From Acidimicrobiia bacterium (GTDB lineage Bacteria; Actinomycetota; Acidimicrobiia; Spongiisociales; Spongiisociaceae), in contig WTGW01000112.1 in the NCBI GenBank assembly GCA_011523395.1, positions 1 through 40,081 on the forward strand: DNA of 40,081 nucleotides. Direction: 5' to 3'. The notes below the pieces were generated by a model. That model was not told the DNA's origin. It was given only the letters and a program-made list of their open reading frames with translations, and did not search any database. Below are positions 15,814 to 24,122 of this stretch, piece after piece (the stretch's first letter is position 1; each line of letters begins with the position of its first letter). Position numbers and translations under genes: made by a program.

Positions 15814-17124
15814 ATGCTTTCCAAGGAGCAGAACGAACGGCTCACCCGGGTCGGTCCGGGTACGCCTATGGGCGAGCTATTGCGCCGCTACTGGTATCCG
15901 GTCGCGTTCATGAGGGAACTCGACGAGTGGCCCATCCGCAAGGTGAGGCTGCTGGGCGAGGACTTCGCCCTGTGGAAGACCCCGCAGGGCGGCTACGGCA
16001 TCGTCCAGGAGGCCTGCCCGCACCGGGCCGCCTCCCTTATCTACGGCGTGGTCGAGGAGGACGGCCTGCGGTGCGGCTACCACGGGTGGAAGTTCGACTG
16101 CTCCGGGAACTGCATCGACCAGCCGGCCGAGCCCGGCAAGACCGCCTTCATGCGGCACGTCAAGGCCTTCGCCGGCCGGGCGCAGGCGCTGGGCGGGATG
16201 GTGTGGGCGTACATCGGCCCCGACCCGGCGCCCGAACTGCCCCGCTTCGACGTGTTCGTGGATCCGGGCTTCATCGACGCGGGCCACTCGATGTTGCCCT
16301 GCAACTGGCTCCAGATCATGGAGAACTCGGTGGATCCCCACCATGTCGAGTGGCTGCACGGTCGCTACTTCGAGTTTCTCGGATCGCAACAGGGGTTCGT
16401 GGCGCCCAAGTCGTTCCAGAAGAAGCACCTGAAGGTCGGCTTCGACGCCATCGAGTGGGGCATTCTCAAGCGCCGGGTCCTCGAGGGCCACACCGAGGAG
16501 GACGACGATTGGGCGGTGGGCCACCCGCTGGTGTTCCCGCACTCGATGCGGGTGGGGGGCGCCGGTATCGACCAGATGCAGATCAGGGTGCCGATCGACG
16601 ACACCACCACCTGGGCGATCTTCTATTCGAACCATCATCCGGAGGGTCTTGACACCCACCCCGAGCAGATCTACCCCGTCGACTACGAGTACAAGTGGCT
16701 CGACGACCGGGGCCGCCACATCGTCGACTACATAGAAGGCCAGGACGTGATGGCGTGGGTGAGCCAGGGCAAGATCGCCGACCGGACCTCCGAGCACATC
16801 GGCAAGTCCGACATCGGCGTCATCATGATCAGGCGCATGTTCAAGGCCCAGATGGCCCGGGTCGAGGCCGGAGAGGACCCGACCGTGGCTTTCACCAGGG
16901 TGCCTCACGAGCGGATCGAGCTTCCGTGCGAGAAGAAGAAGTTCGGCGCCGGGATCGACTTCGCCCTGGCCTGGCTCGACATGGGCTCGACCCGCTACTC
17001 GCCGGCCCTCGATACCCTGCGCAAGATCCATCTGGAAGCCGCCCGGGCCCGGGGTGAGATGCCGAGTTCGGACGAGTACGCGGTGAGGCAGCCGTTCGAC
17101 GCGGGCCCGCCGCGGACCATGTGA
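15814..17124 (+). CDS. Rieske ring-hydroxylating oxygenase, large subunit
   Basis: A protein of 436 residues. The Rieske cluster ligands are Cys68/His70 (ACPHRA) and Cys87/His90 (CGYHGWKFD). The mononuclear iron site is NSVDPHHVEWLH, giving the bridging Asp174 and ligands His177 and His182. Overall it resembles the phthalate/phenoxybenzoate dioxygenase branch, which works without a small subunit, and none is encoded here. It would hydroxylate an aromatic substrate using electrons from a reductase, perhaps via the Rieske ferredoxin at 1523-1894. Its position directly after the dikinase suggests that the phosphorylated compound is its substrate. AAAGGAGAG precedes the ATG. The reductase is missing from the window. 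Confidence 0.9.
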   Translation: MLSKEQNERLTRVGPGTPMGELLRRYWYPVAFMRELDEWPIRKVRLLGEDFALWKTPQGGYGIVQEACPHRAASLIYGVVEEDGLRCGYHGWKFDCSGNCIDQPAEPGKTAFMRHVKAFAGRAQALGGMVWAYIGPDPAPELPRFDVFVDPGFIDAGHSMLPCNWLQIMENSVDPHHVEWLHGRYFEFLGSQQGFVAPKSFQKKHLKVGFDAIEWGILKRRVLEGHTEEDDDWAVGHPLVFPHSMRVGGAGIDQMQIRVPIDDTTTWAIFYSNHHPEGLDTHPEQIYPVDYEYKWLDDRGRHIVDYIEGQDVMAWVSQGKIADRTSEHIGKSDIGVIMIRRMFKAQMARVEAGEDPTVAFTRVPHERIELPCEKKKFGAGIDFALAWLDMGSTRYSPALDTLRKIHLEAARARGEMPSSDEYAVRQPFDAGPPRTM

Positions 17125-17128
17125 TGCG

Positions 17129-17365
17129 ATGACCGAGCGGCGCGTCTCAGGCGCCCACTGGTGGGATCCCGACCGGATCTCCCACCTGGCGGACAGGCCC
17201 CGCCACTGCCCCAACTGCGGAGGCGCGGTGACGGGCGCGGAGGGCATCTCCGTCGAGTACTGGGAAGCCGATCGAAAGGTGTTCCACACCTGGTGCAACG
17301 CCTGCGGCTGGGCCGGCGACATAGTAAGGATCCAGCGAATGGTCGGCCACGAACCCGAGGACTGA
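17129..17365 (+). CDS. small two-CxxC (zinc ribbon or rubredoxin-like) protein
   Basis: A protein of 78 residues beginning 4 bases after the oxygenase stop, so translated together with it. Two CxxCG knuckles are visible, Cys27/Cys30 (CPNCGG) and Cys56/Cys59 (CNACGW), 26 residues apart. Such an arrangement binds one Zn or Fe. It could be a structural zinc ribbon that helps assemble the dikinase or oxygenase, or a rubredoxin-like electron carrier, although the usual rubredoxin aromatic pattern is not obvious. I know of no named family for it. The tight linkage to the oxygenase is the main clue. Confidence 0.65.
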   Translation: MTERRVSGAHWWDPDRISHLADRPRHCPNCGGAVTGAEGISVEYWEADRKVFHTWCNACGWAGDIVRIQRMVGHEPED

Positions 17366-17409
17366 GACGCACCACTCGTCGCGCCGGTTCTGAGCAAGAA
17401 GCTGCTCGG

Positions 17410-18501
17410 CTAGTCCGCGGCCTTCGGAATGGCGGTTGCGGTAGGGCGTTTGGTAACGCGATAGAGGGCTAGGAGGGGCCAGGTGGCAATGGCGGGGCCG
17501 ATCAGCCAGATGGGTCGCGTCAGCCACCATTCGAGGGTGGGCTCGGCCGGCGGGACGTAGCCGAAGCCGAACAGGATCGCCACCACCACGGCCATGCCGG
17601 TGGAATGGAACAGGTAGAGGGGCATGGCGTGCTCGTTGATCCAGCCCACCACCCGCTGGGCGAGGTCTCCCTTCTCCAGCCATGCCAGGACCTTGGGCCG
17701 GATGACCAGCACCAGCCCCACCTGCAGGAAGGTCAGCGCCACGATGGCCAGGGTCGGCGGGCCCATGTTCGAGAAGCGCTCCCCGGGTACGCCGACCAGT
17801 GAACGCGGGTAGAAGCCCATGTTGGTGAGGGCCACCAGCGCGAACAGGCCGGCCCAGAACATCATCCAGCCGGTACGCGCAGGAGCGGCCACCAGACGGT
17901 CGTAGAAGAAGCCGAGTTGGTGGGCAAGGCCCCAGATAACCAGGAAGTTGGCCCAGGCAGCCCATCCCTGGCCCTGGGTGAAGCGGAGCACGTCCAATAC
18001 TCCTGCCAGGCCCAGTAGCCACACCGGTGCGATCTCGCCCCAGCGCCAATGGGCCCGGATGGCGATCGGAGCGATGAGGACCATCACCACGTACACCACC
18101 AGGAACCACAGCGGCGACAGCACCAGGATCACGGCCGACCAGATCCAGGCGGGATCCACGGTCACCTCGAGCACCCATCCGATGATGACCCACACGGCAA
18201 CCAGTCCCAATGCCGGTCCCAGCAGCCGTCCCATCCGCCGCTTGAGGAACCGGCGGGAGGTACCCCGGGTGTAGTTACGGAAGGACCGATGGTGCGTGTA
18301 CCCGCCCACGAAGAAGAACACGGGCATCACCTGTAGCACCCACGTCGCCACCCAGAGGCCGCGGGTGGATCCGATCGGGTTCGACGGCGACACCGTGGAG
18401 GGCGAGACCACGAGGATCGTGAACACCCAGTGCCATATCACCACTACTACCAGCGATATCGACCGCAGAAGATCTACATACTGGTCGCGATACGCTGCCA
18501 T
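17410..18501 (-). CDS. acyltransferase-3 family integral membrane protein
   Basis: A protein of 363 residues with about ten hydrophobic segments. The N-terminus YVDLLRSISLVVVVIWHW carries the His expected for the acyl transfer site in this family, followed by the FFVGGYTHHRSF region. These proteins move acetyl or other acyl groups onto sugars, lipids or secondary metabolites at the membrane. The gene is convergent with the aromatic operon and only 44 bp from it. It starts at ATG 18501 and has no partner gene, so the substrate is unknown. Confidence 0.85.
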   Translation of the reverse strand: MAAYRDQYVDLLRSISLVVVVIWHWVFTILVVSPSTVSPSNPIGSTRGLWVATWVLQVMPVFFFVGGYTHHRSFRNYTRGTSRRFLKRRMGRLLGPALGLVAVWVIIGWVLEVTVDPAWIWSAVILVLSPLWFLVVYVVMVLIAPIAIRAHWRWGEIAPVWLLGLAGVLDVLRFTQGQGWAAWANFLVIWGLAHQLGFFYDRLVAAPARTGWMMFWAGLFALVALTNMGFYPRSLVGVPGERFSNMGPPTLAIVALTFLQVGLVLVIRPKVLAWLEKGDLAQRVVGWINEHAMPLYLFHSTGMAVVVAILFGFGYVPPAEPTLEWWLTRPIWLIGPAIATWPLLALYRVTKRPTATAIPKAAD

Positions 18502-18708
18502 CCGCCCGGAATCCTACCCATAGGGCACTCGCCTGGTTGGCCCCAGATCGTGGCGAGTCAGGTGTCACATCCGCACTGCATATCGGCAGGGACAAGGCCC
18601 CCGTGGAACCGGGAGGAATATGACCGCGGCCGCCGACACGCCGGAGCGGCCGATACAGTGAACGAAGCGTTTCCCCAAGTAATCGTGATCGAGTGGAGGA
18701 TGGGCACC

Positions 18709-19143
18709 ATGCGGGTAGTCGTCGGCTGGATCATTGCGGGAACGCTGCTCGCCGTCACCGTGTTGGGTGCGATATCTTCCCAAGCCACCCCGGAGACAGC
18801 GACCTGGATGGTGATCAGCGTCGCGGTAGCGGCCGGGCTGGGCGCGATGATCATGTCGGCCGGGTCGGCGCCGGCGCCTGGCGGGAAGGGACTCCTGCTT
18901 GCGATCTTGCGACCCGTGCTGTCGGTGGCGGCGGGCGTGGTCACCCTCCTGGGCACCATGGTCGCCGGATGCAATGACCTAGGCGGGGTCCCGAGTTGGG
19001 AGCGCTGCCACACCTGGCTGGGCAACCCGACCGTCGACTGGCCGGGGGCGCCCTTGCTCGCGCTCGCGCTCGCTCTGGGCGTCGGCTATCTCGTCTGGTG
19101 GCTCTTCGGGAGGGTGTTCCCGAGCCGTGCGGACGGGCAATGA
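18709..19143 (+). CDS. small hydrophobic membrane protein, unknown
   Basis: A protein of 144 residues. It has an N-terminal hydrophobic segment (VVVGWIIAGTLLAVTVLGAI), a second one around residues 32-48, a third around 65-85 and a fourth near the C-terminus (ALALALGVGYLVWWLF). A loop before the last segment has two Cys. GGAGG lies 9 bases before the ATG at 18709, which decides this start over the nearer upstream ATG at 18700. I recognise no family. It stands alone between divergent and downstream genes. Confidence 0.6.
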   Translation: MRVVVGWIIAGTLLAVTVLGAISSQATPETATWMVISVAVAAGLGAMIMSAGSAPAPGGKGLLLAILRPVLSVAAGVVTLLGTMVAGCNDLGGVPSWERCHTWLGNPTVDWPGAPLLALALALGVGYLVWWLFGRVFPSRADGQ

Positions 19144-19233
19144 CCCGCGATCGAGGCGCCGGTAACCCGTCTCGCCTGTAGGGGTAGCATCACCGAGGAA
19201 TCGGCTGCCGGTCCCGTTCAGGAGGTGCGACAG

Positions 19234-20562
19234 ATGCAGGGCGAGATTGTGAAACTGGGCTTCGAGCAGTCGCGGCGCCTCCTGGAGAGCTCCAGGAAGG
19301 TGATCCCCGGCGGGGTGAACAGCAACGTCAGGATGGGTGAACAGCCCCACCCCATCTTCTTCGAGTCGGCGGAGGGTCCCTACCTGTTCGATGCCGACGG
19401 GAACCGGCTGATCGACTACGTGATGGGCCAGGGCCCCATGCTCCTCGGGCACCGGCCCGGCTTCGTCCTCGAAGCGGTCGAGCACCAGCTGTCACGGGGC
19501 ATCCTCTACGGCGGCCAGCACGAACTCGAGGTCGAGGTGGCTCGCCTCGTGACCCGGATGGTCCCCTCCGCCGAGATGGTGCGCTTCAACATGACCGGCA
19601 CCGAGGCGGTGCAGGCCGCCCTCCGGATCGCCCGCGCCGCCACCGGCCGCAACCTGGTGGTCAAGTTCGAGGGCCACTACCACGGCTGGGCCGACAGCGT
19701 CCTGTTCAACGTGGGCAGCGGGTCGGAGCCCGCGGCGGAAGGCCTGGGGCGGGCGGCCGTGCCTGAGTCGGCGGGCATGGCGCCGGAGGCGGGCTCGTCC
19801 CTGATCGTGGCGCCCTGGAACGACGCGGGCGCCCTGGGCGAGGTCCTGGCATCGGTGGGCGACTCGGTGGCGGCGGTCATCATGGAGCCTGTCATGGCCA
19901 ACAGCGGAGTGGTGGAGCCGGCCCCCGGCTACCTGGAGGCGGTGCGCGACCTGTGCGACCGCCACGGGATCGTTCTCATCTTCGACGAGGTCATCACGGG
20001 CTTCCGGGCCGGCCTGGGTGGCGCCCAGGGCCGGTACGGGGTCACCCCCGACCTCACCACCATGGGCAAGGCCCTCGGCTCGGGCTTCCCGGTGGGCTGC
20101 GTGGCAGGCAAGCGGGAGATCATGGAGATCGTCAGCACCGGAGCCGTCACCCATGCCGGTACCTTCAACGCCTCCCCCATCAGCATGGCCGCCGCCCGGG
20201 TGGCTCTCGAACACCTCTACCTGGGCGGGACCGAGTTCTACGACACGCTGGAAGAACGGGGCCGCCGCCTCATGCTGGGGCTCCGCGGGGTGATCGAGGA
20301 CCATGGTGCGCCGTGCCTGGTCCAGGGCCTGCCCACCATCTTCAACCTGATGTTCACCGAGATGGCGCAGGTGAGGGACCACCGCGAGGTCCTCCTGACC
20401 GACAAGGCCCGGCGGTCGGCCTTCCTGTCGCACCTGGCCGCAGCCGGCGTACGGATCTCGGGGCTCGGCAACCTGTTCCTGTCCAGCACCCACACCGGGG
20501 ATGTCATCGACAGCACCGTGGAGCGCTTCGACCAGGCCCTTCGCTCCTTCCTGTCGGGGTGA
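19234..20562 (+). CDS. class III aminotransferase, glutamate-1-semialdehyde aminomutase-like
   Basis: A PLP enzyme of 442 residues. Visible elements are the N-terminal RKVIPGGVNSNVRMG typical of GSA aminomutases, the phosphate-binding NMTGTEAVQAALRIA, GHYHGW, Asp251 in IFDEVITGFR, and the Schiff-base Lys279 in TTMGKALGSGFPVG. Many members with this pattern are not haem-pathway enzymes but transaminases or aminomutases of catabolic clusters. No other haem genes are near. AGGAGG lies 8 bases before ATG 19234, which favours it over the GTG at 19225. Its stop overlaps the next gene's GTG start, suggesting that the two act in one pathway. Confidence 0.82.
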   Translation: MQGEIVKLGFEQSRRLLESSRKVIPGGVNSNVRMGEQPHPIFFESAEGPYLFDADGNRLIDYVMGQGPMLLGHRPGFVLEAVEHQLSRGILYGGQHELEVEVARLVTRMVPSAEMVRFNMTGTEAVQAALRIARAATGRNLVVKFEGHYHGWADSVLFNVGSGSEPAAEGLGRAAVPESAGMAPEAGSSLIVAPWNDAGALGEVLASVGDSVAAVIMEPVMANSGVVEPAPGYLEAVRDLCDRHGIVLIFDEVITGFRAGLGGAQGRYGVTPDLTTMGKALGSGFPVGCVAGKREIMEIVSTGAVTHAGTFNASPISMAAARVALEHLYLGGTEFYDTLEERGRRLMLGLRGVIEDHGAPCLVQGLPTIFNLMFTEMAQVRDHREVLLTDKARRSAFLSHLAAAGVRISGLGNLFLSSTHTGDVIDSTVERFDQALRSFLSG

Positions 20563-21644
20563 CACCCGCCCTAGGAGACCCGCCCCCGCCCGAGCAGGCC
20601 CGGGTGCGGACGGTGCTGGGGGAGATCCCCGCCGCCGAGCTCGGCACCACCCTGGTCCATGAGCATCTGCTGGTCGACATCCGTTGCAACTGGCGGCCGG
20701 ACGACGACCCCGCCATCGCCTTCCACCCGGTGGCTCCGGAGCGCCTGGGCCGCATCCGGGCCAGCCCGTTCGCATGCCGGGACAACCTGGTGGTGGACGA
20801 GCCCCATGTCCTGGCCGAGGAACTAGAGCGCTACCGCGCTGCCGGAGGTCATACGATCGTGGACGCCACCCCGCCCGGCCTGGGCCGCGATGCGCGCGTC
20901 CTCGAATGGCTGGCGGCCGAGTCCGGGGTGAACATCGTGGCCGGATGCGGCTTCTACGTCGAGGCGACCCATCCGGCCGGCCTGCACCGATGGCCGGTGG
21001 AGGACATCGCCGCGGAGATGATCCGGGACCTCACCGAGGGCATGGACGGCACCGGCATCAGGGCCGGGGTGATCGGTGAGCTGGGCGTCACCGGGTACCC
21101 GATGGAACCGGCCGAGCGCAAGGTGTTACAGGCCGCCGCGCTGGCCCAGCAGGAGGTGAGCTGCGCCATCATCGCCCACTCGGCCGCCGGGCCCGACTCG
21201 CCCCTGGAGGTGATCGAGGTCCTGGCGGACGCCGGCGCCGACATGAGCAAGGTGGTCCAGAGCCACCTCGACGACCGCTTCCGTTCCGACATCGACCGCT
21301 ACCGCCGAGCCGTGGAAGCGGGCGCGGGGTTGGGCCTCGACACCTTCGGCCGGGAGCTCTACTACGCGATGCGCAAGACCTGGCTCCCGTCGGACGAGGA
21401 CCGCATCGACGTCCTGGTGATGCTGATCGAGTCGGGCATGGCCGACCGCGTTTTCCCCGCCCAGGACATCTGCTTCAAGCACGAGTTGGCCGCCTACGGC
21501 GGCCACGGCTACGGCCACTTCCTCAACTCCATAGTCCCCCGTCTGGAAGCCCGGGGCGTTTCCGAGGCGGACCTGGACACGCTCCTACGGAAGAACCCGG
21601 CCCGCCTGCTGGCCGGACACCCCAGTGCGCACCGCAGCGGCTAG
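20559..21644 (+). CDS. phosphotriesterase-family metal-dependent hydrolase (lactonase-like)
   Basis: About 361 residues of the amidohydrolase superfamily. Metal ligands visible are the HxH of LVHEHLLVD, a Glu in VIGELGV in place of the carbamylated Lys of true phosphotriesterases, His in IIAHSA, His in VQSHLDD, and the Asp of FPAQDICF. A Glu bridge is known in several lactonase or PHP-type members, so organophosphate hydrolysis is not implied. The start is placed at the GTG overlapping the aminotransferase stop (GTGA). GTG at 20604, with GAGCAGG upstream, fits the family N-terminus equally well. It probably opens a lactone or similar ester made from the aminotransferase product. Confidence 0.82.
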   Translation: MTPALGDPPPPEQARVRTVLGEIPAAELGTTLVHEHLLVDIRCNWRPDDDPAIAFHPVAPERLGRIRASPFACRDNLVVDEPHVLAEELERYRAAGGHTIVDATPPGLGRDARVLEWLAAESGVNIVAGCGFYVEATHPAGLHRWPVEDIAAEMIRDLTEGMDGTGIRAGVIGELGVTGYPMEPAERKVLQAAALAQQEVSCAIIAHSAAGPDSPLEVIEVLADAGADMSKVVQSHLDDRFRSDIDRYRRAVEAGAGLGLDTFGRELYYAMRKTWLPSDEDRIDVLVMLIESGMADRVFPAQDICFKHELAAYGGHGYGHFLNSIVPRLEARGVSEADLDTLLRKNPARLLAGHPSAHRSG

Positions 21645-21657
21645 TACAGTCCCGAGC

Positions 21658-21966
21658 ATGAGCGATACCACCGAGAGAGACGTCTTGGGCGTCGTGGCGT
21701 GGGTACGGGCCGAGCCCGGCGCCGAGGACGAAGTCCGGGAAGCGCTGCTGGGGTTCGTTGCTCCCACACTTGAGGAGGAGGGTTGCATCGACTACCAGCT
21801 ACACGCTGTGAACGACGATCCAGGCCTTTTCTATTTCGTCGAGTACTGGCAGAGCGAGGAAGACCTGGAACGCCACATCGCCTCGCCTCATATCCGGGAC
21901 GGAGGCGCCGCGGTGCGACACCTGATCCGGGAGAGCGGCGAGATGAGGATGACCCAGATCGCCTGA
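21658..21966 (+). CDS. antibiotic biosynthesis monooxygenase (ABM) domain protein, copy 1
   Basis: A single dimeric alpha+beta-barrel domain of 102 residues. Typical elements are GVVAWVRAEPGAEDEVREALL, EEGCIDYQLH, FYFVEYWQSEEDLERHI and the C-terminal beta strand. Cofactor-free quinol oxygenases and haem-degrading or simply regulatory proteins share this fold. It begins 13 bp after the phosphotriesterase-like gene and is probably in the same transcript. It could oxidise a quinol-type compound, but no catalytic residue identifies the reaction. Confidence 0.78.
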   Translation: MSDTTERDVLGVVAWVRAEPGAEDEVREALLGFVAPTLEEEGCIDYQLHAVNDDPGLFYFVEYWQSEEDLERHIASPHIRDGGAAVRHLIRESGEMRMTQIA

Positions 21967-21984
21967 GCGATCCTCGCCGACGGT

Positions 21985-23412
21985 TCAGCGGCGGGTGGTG
22001 ACGGCCACCTGTTCCACCAGGAGATCGGCGGTGACGGTGCGCCTGGCCGCCAACTCGGAGGCCGCCCGGCCATGCCAGTAGGCAGCCGACCGGGCCGCCT
22101 CCGCTCCGTCTCCCCCACCGGCGGCCCAGAACGCTCCGATCATCCCCGCCAGCACATCGCCCGTGCCGATAGTGGCGAGTTCGGGACCGCCTGAATCGAC
22201 CAGCCACCGGTCCGCGCCCATGACGAATGTGGGACCGCCCTTCAGCAGCACGGTGGCTCCCGTGTCTGCGGCCAATCGGGCCGCCTCCTGGTAGGTGGCC
22301 GCCCGTCCGGTCAAGCGTTGGAACTCTCCCGCGTGGGGCGTGATGACCGTGTCTCCGGGGCGGGCTAGTTCTCCAGCGTCACCGAGAGCGTTCAGGGCAT
22401 CGGCGTCGGCCACCACCGGCCCCTGCCAACCCCGAAGAAGCCCGGTGACGAAAGGTCGGAGGTCGGGGGACGACCCGAGGCCGGGTCCGATGATCACGAG
22501 ATCAAAGCGCCGGGCGAGTTCCAGCACCTCGGGGAGGTCGGCCGCCGACAGCGATCGGCCCGAACCGATCGCCCGGGTCATGATCTCGGGGGCTCGGACT
22601 TTCTCCTCGACCGTGGGGGGACAGGCGATCATCACCGCCCCGGTGCCGGCGCGCAATGCCGACCGGGCGGTCAGGGTGGCGGCCCCGTCCAGGCCGTCCG
22701 ACCCGCCCACCACCAGGACGGAGCCTGCCGACCACTTGTGGGCAGCACGAGACCGCACGGGAAGCGGGGCATCCCCCTCCTCGCAGAGCCACAACTCCGG
22801 CTCAACATCCGGCAGGCCTATGTCGGCCACCATGACATCTCCGCTCAGGTCGGGGCCGGAACCGACGAGGTGCCCCACCCGGTATCCGTGGAAGGTGACC
22901 GTGGCTTGGGCATCGGGTGTCCCTGCAGCCGCCTCCCCGGTGGTGGCGTCCAGCCCCGACGGCACGTCGACCGCCAACCAGGGCACGCCGGCTCCTTTGC
23001 CAGGGCCGGGCTGCATCCACGATGAGAGGTCGGGCGGCTCGCCCCGGAATCCCGCTCCGAAGAGGGCGTCGATCACCATGTCGGCGGGCCTGGCATCCGG
23101 CCACCTCCGGATCCGCGCCCCTTCCCGCCGGGCCAGGTCTTGAGCCCAGATAGCCGGATCGGTGCGCGGCTCGGCCAGAGGGTAGATGTCCACCGCTATC
23201 CCCCGCCCCGCCAGATACCGGGCTGCGACGTAGCCGTCGCCCCCGTTGTTGCCGGGACCGGCCAGCACCGCCACCCTTGATCCGTAGCCGGCCCCCAGGG
23301 CGACCGCCTGCAAGGCGACCGCGAGGCCGGCCCGGTCCAGCAGGGTGCGAGGGTCCGCGGTGGCCACCGCATCCTGGCGCCGGGATTGTTCAGCCGTAAG
23401 AACGGGAATCAT
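21985..23412 (-). CDS. nnr: bifunctional NAD(P)H-hydrate repair enzyme (epimerase and ADP/ATP-dependent dehydratase)
   Basis: A fusion of 475 residues. The N-terminal YjeF-type epimerase domain has GPGNNGGDGYVAARYLAG, and the C-terminal ribokinase-like dehydratase domain has VVGGSDGLDGAATLTARSAL, IIGPGLG, TPHAGEFQRLTG and the catalytic GTGDVLAGMI. It repairs damaged NADHX and NADPHX and is a housekeeping function. The ATG at 23412 follows an in-frame TTG three bases upstream, and no strong ribosome-binding site is seen. It converges with the ABM gene, 18 bp apart. Confidence 0.93.
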   Translation of the reverse strand: MIPVLTAEQSRRQDAVATADPRTLLDRAGLAVALQAVALGAGYGSRVAVLAGPGNNGGDGYVAARYLAGRGIAVDIYPLAEPRTDPAIWAQDLARREGARIRRWPDARPADMVIDALFGAGFRGEPPDLSSWMQPGPGKGAGVPWLAVDVPSGLDATTGEAAAGTPDAQATVTFHGYRVGHLVGSGPDLSGDVMVADIGLPDVEPELWLCEEGDAPLPVRSRAAHKWSAGSVLVVGGSDGLDGAATLTARSALRAGTGAVMIACPPTVEEKVRAPEIMTRAIGSGRSLSAADLPEVLELARRFDLVIIGPGLGSSPDLRPFVTGLLRGWQGPVVADADALNALGDAGELARPGDTVITPHAGEFQRLTGRAATYQEAARLAADTGATVLLKGGPTFVMGADRWLVDSGGPELATIGTGDVLAGMIGAFWAAGGGDGAEAARSAAYWHGRAASELAARRTVTADLLVEQVAVTTRR

Positions 23413-23492
23413 CAAGTAGGACTGTAGACCTACCGCCCCACCACTGACCCAAGTAGGTTGACTCGACTCACCAGGTCACCATCCGAGGCGGC

Positions 23493-24113
23493 TCAGCGGT
23501 CCTGCATGGGAGGGCGGTCAGCCCCCGGCGAGACGGCCAGCCCGGTCCAGACCATGTCAACGGTCTGTTGGATGCGCGTCCTCGATTCGGGAACGCCGAA
23601 CATGTGCCGCATGAAAACCGCCCCGACCATGGCCTGGACGGCTACCTCCAGATCGACATCGGCCCGGATCTCCCCCCTGTCCACGCCGCGTCGCAGGACC
23701 ATCATCGCCTCGTCCCGGCGTGGGCGCAGGAGCCGTTCCCGCATCAACTCGAAGAGTTCGGGACTTCGCGTTTCCTCTACGAGCAGGGCGCCGATCATCC
23801 CGAAGCCCGGACCGCGCCGCACCGCTTGTCGCATCTGCAGGATCATCTCGACGATGTCGGAACGCGTGTCGCCCGTGTCCGGCAGCGGGCCCAGATCGTC
23901 TCTCAACGCACCCAGGGCGGCGGCCACCAACTCCTCCTTCGACGCGTAACGGCGGTAGATGGTGGTCTTCCCGACACCGGCCTCGGAAGCCACCCCCTCG
24001 ACCGACATCCCCGCATATCCCCGGTCCGTCAACAGCTTCAGAGCAGCGCGGAGGATGGCTTGGTCGGTCTGCGGATCACGGGGCCGGCCGGGCCTGGGGT
24101 CTTCCCCTGTCAT
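23493..24113 (-). CDS. TetR-family transcriptional regulator
   Basis: A protein of 206 residues. The N-terminal helix-turn-helix is clear (MSVEGVASEAGVGKTTIYRRY, about residues 36-55), followed by ASKEELVAAAL. The C-terminal ligand domain is variable, as usual. The gene is 9 bp downstream of an MFS exporter gene on the same strand, so the regulator probably represses its own operon. A near-perfect 19-bp palindrome at the operon promoter is the likely operator. Inducer unknown. Confidence 0.92.
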   Translation of the reverse strand: MTGEDPRPGRPRDPQTDQAILRAALKLLTDRGYAGMSVEGVASEAGVGKTTIYRRYASKEELVAAALGALRDDLGPLPDTGDTRSDIVEMILQMRQAVRRGPGFGMIGALLVEETRSPELFELMRERLLRPRRDEAMMVLRRGVDRGEIRADVDLEVAVQAMVGAVFMRHMFGVPESRTRIQQTVDMVWTGLAVSPGADRPPMQDR

Positions 24114-24122
24114 GGGAACACC

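Noticed and set aside
12743-17365. Anaerobic phenol carboxylation cluster (phenylphosphate carboxylase)
   Set aside because: No UbiD-like carboxylase subunits are present and the neighbours are oxygenases and extradiol dioxygenases.
17390-17409. Hairpin between convergent genes as a terminator
   Set aside because: The stem is only about 7 bp with a G-T pair, has no T-run and overlaps the acyltransferase stop codon.
20559-21644. True organophosphate-degrading phosphotriesterase
   Set aside because: A Glu stands where phosphotriesterases have the carbamylated Lys, which fits lactonase or other family members better.
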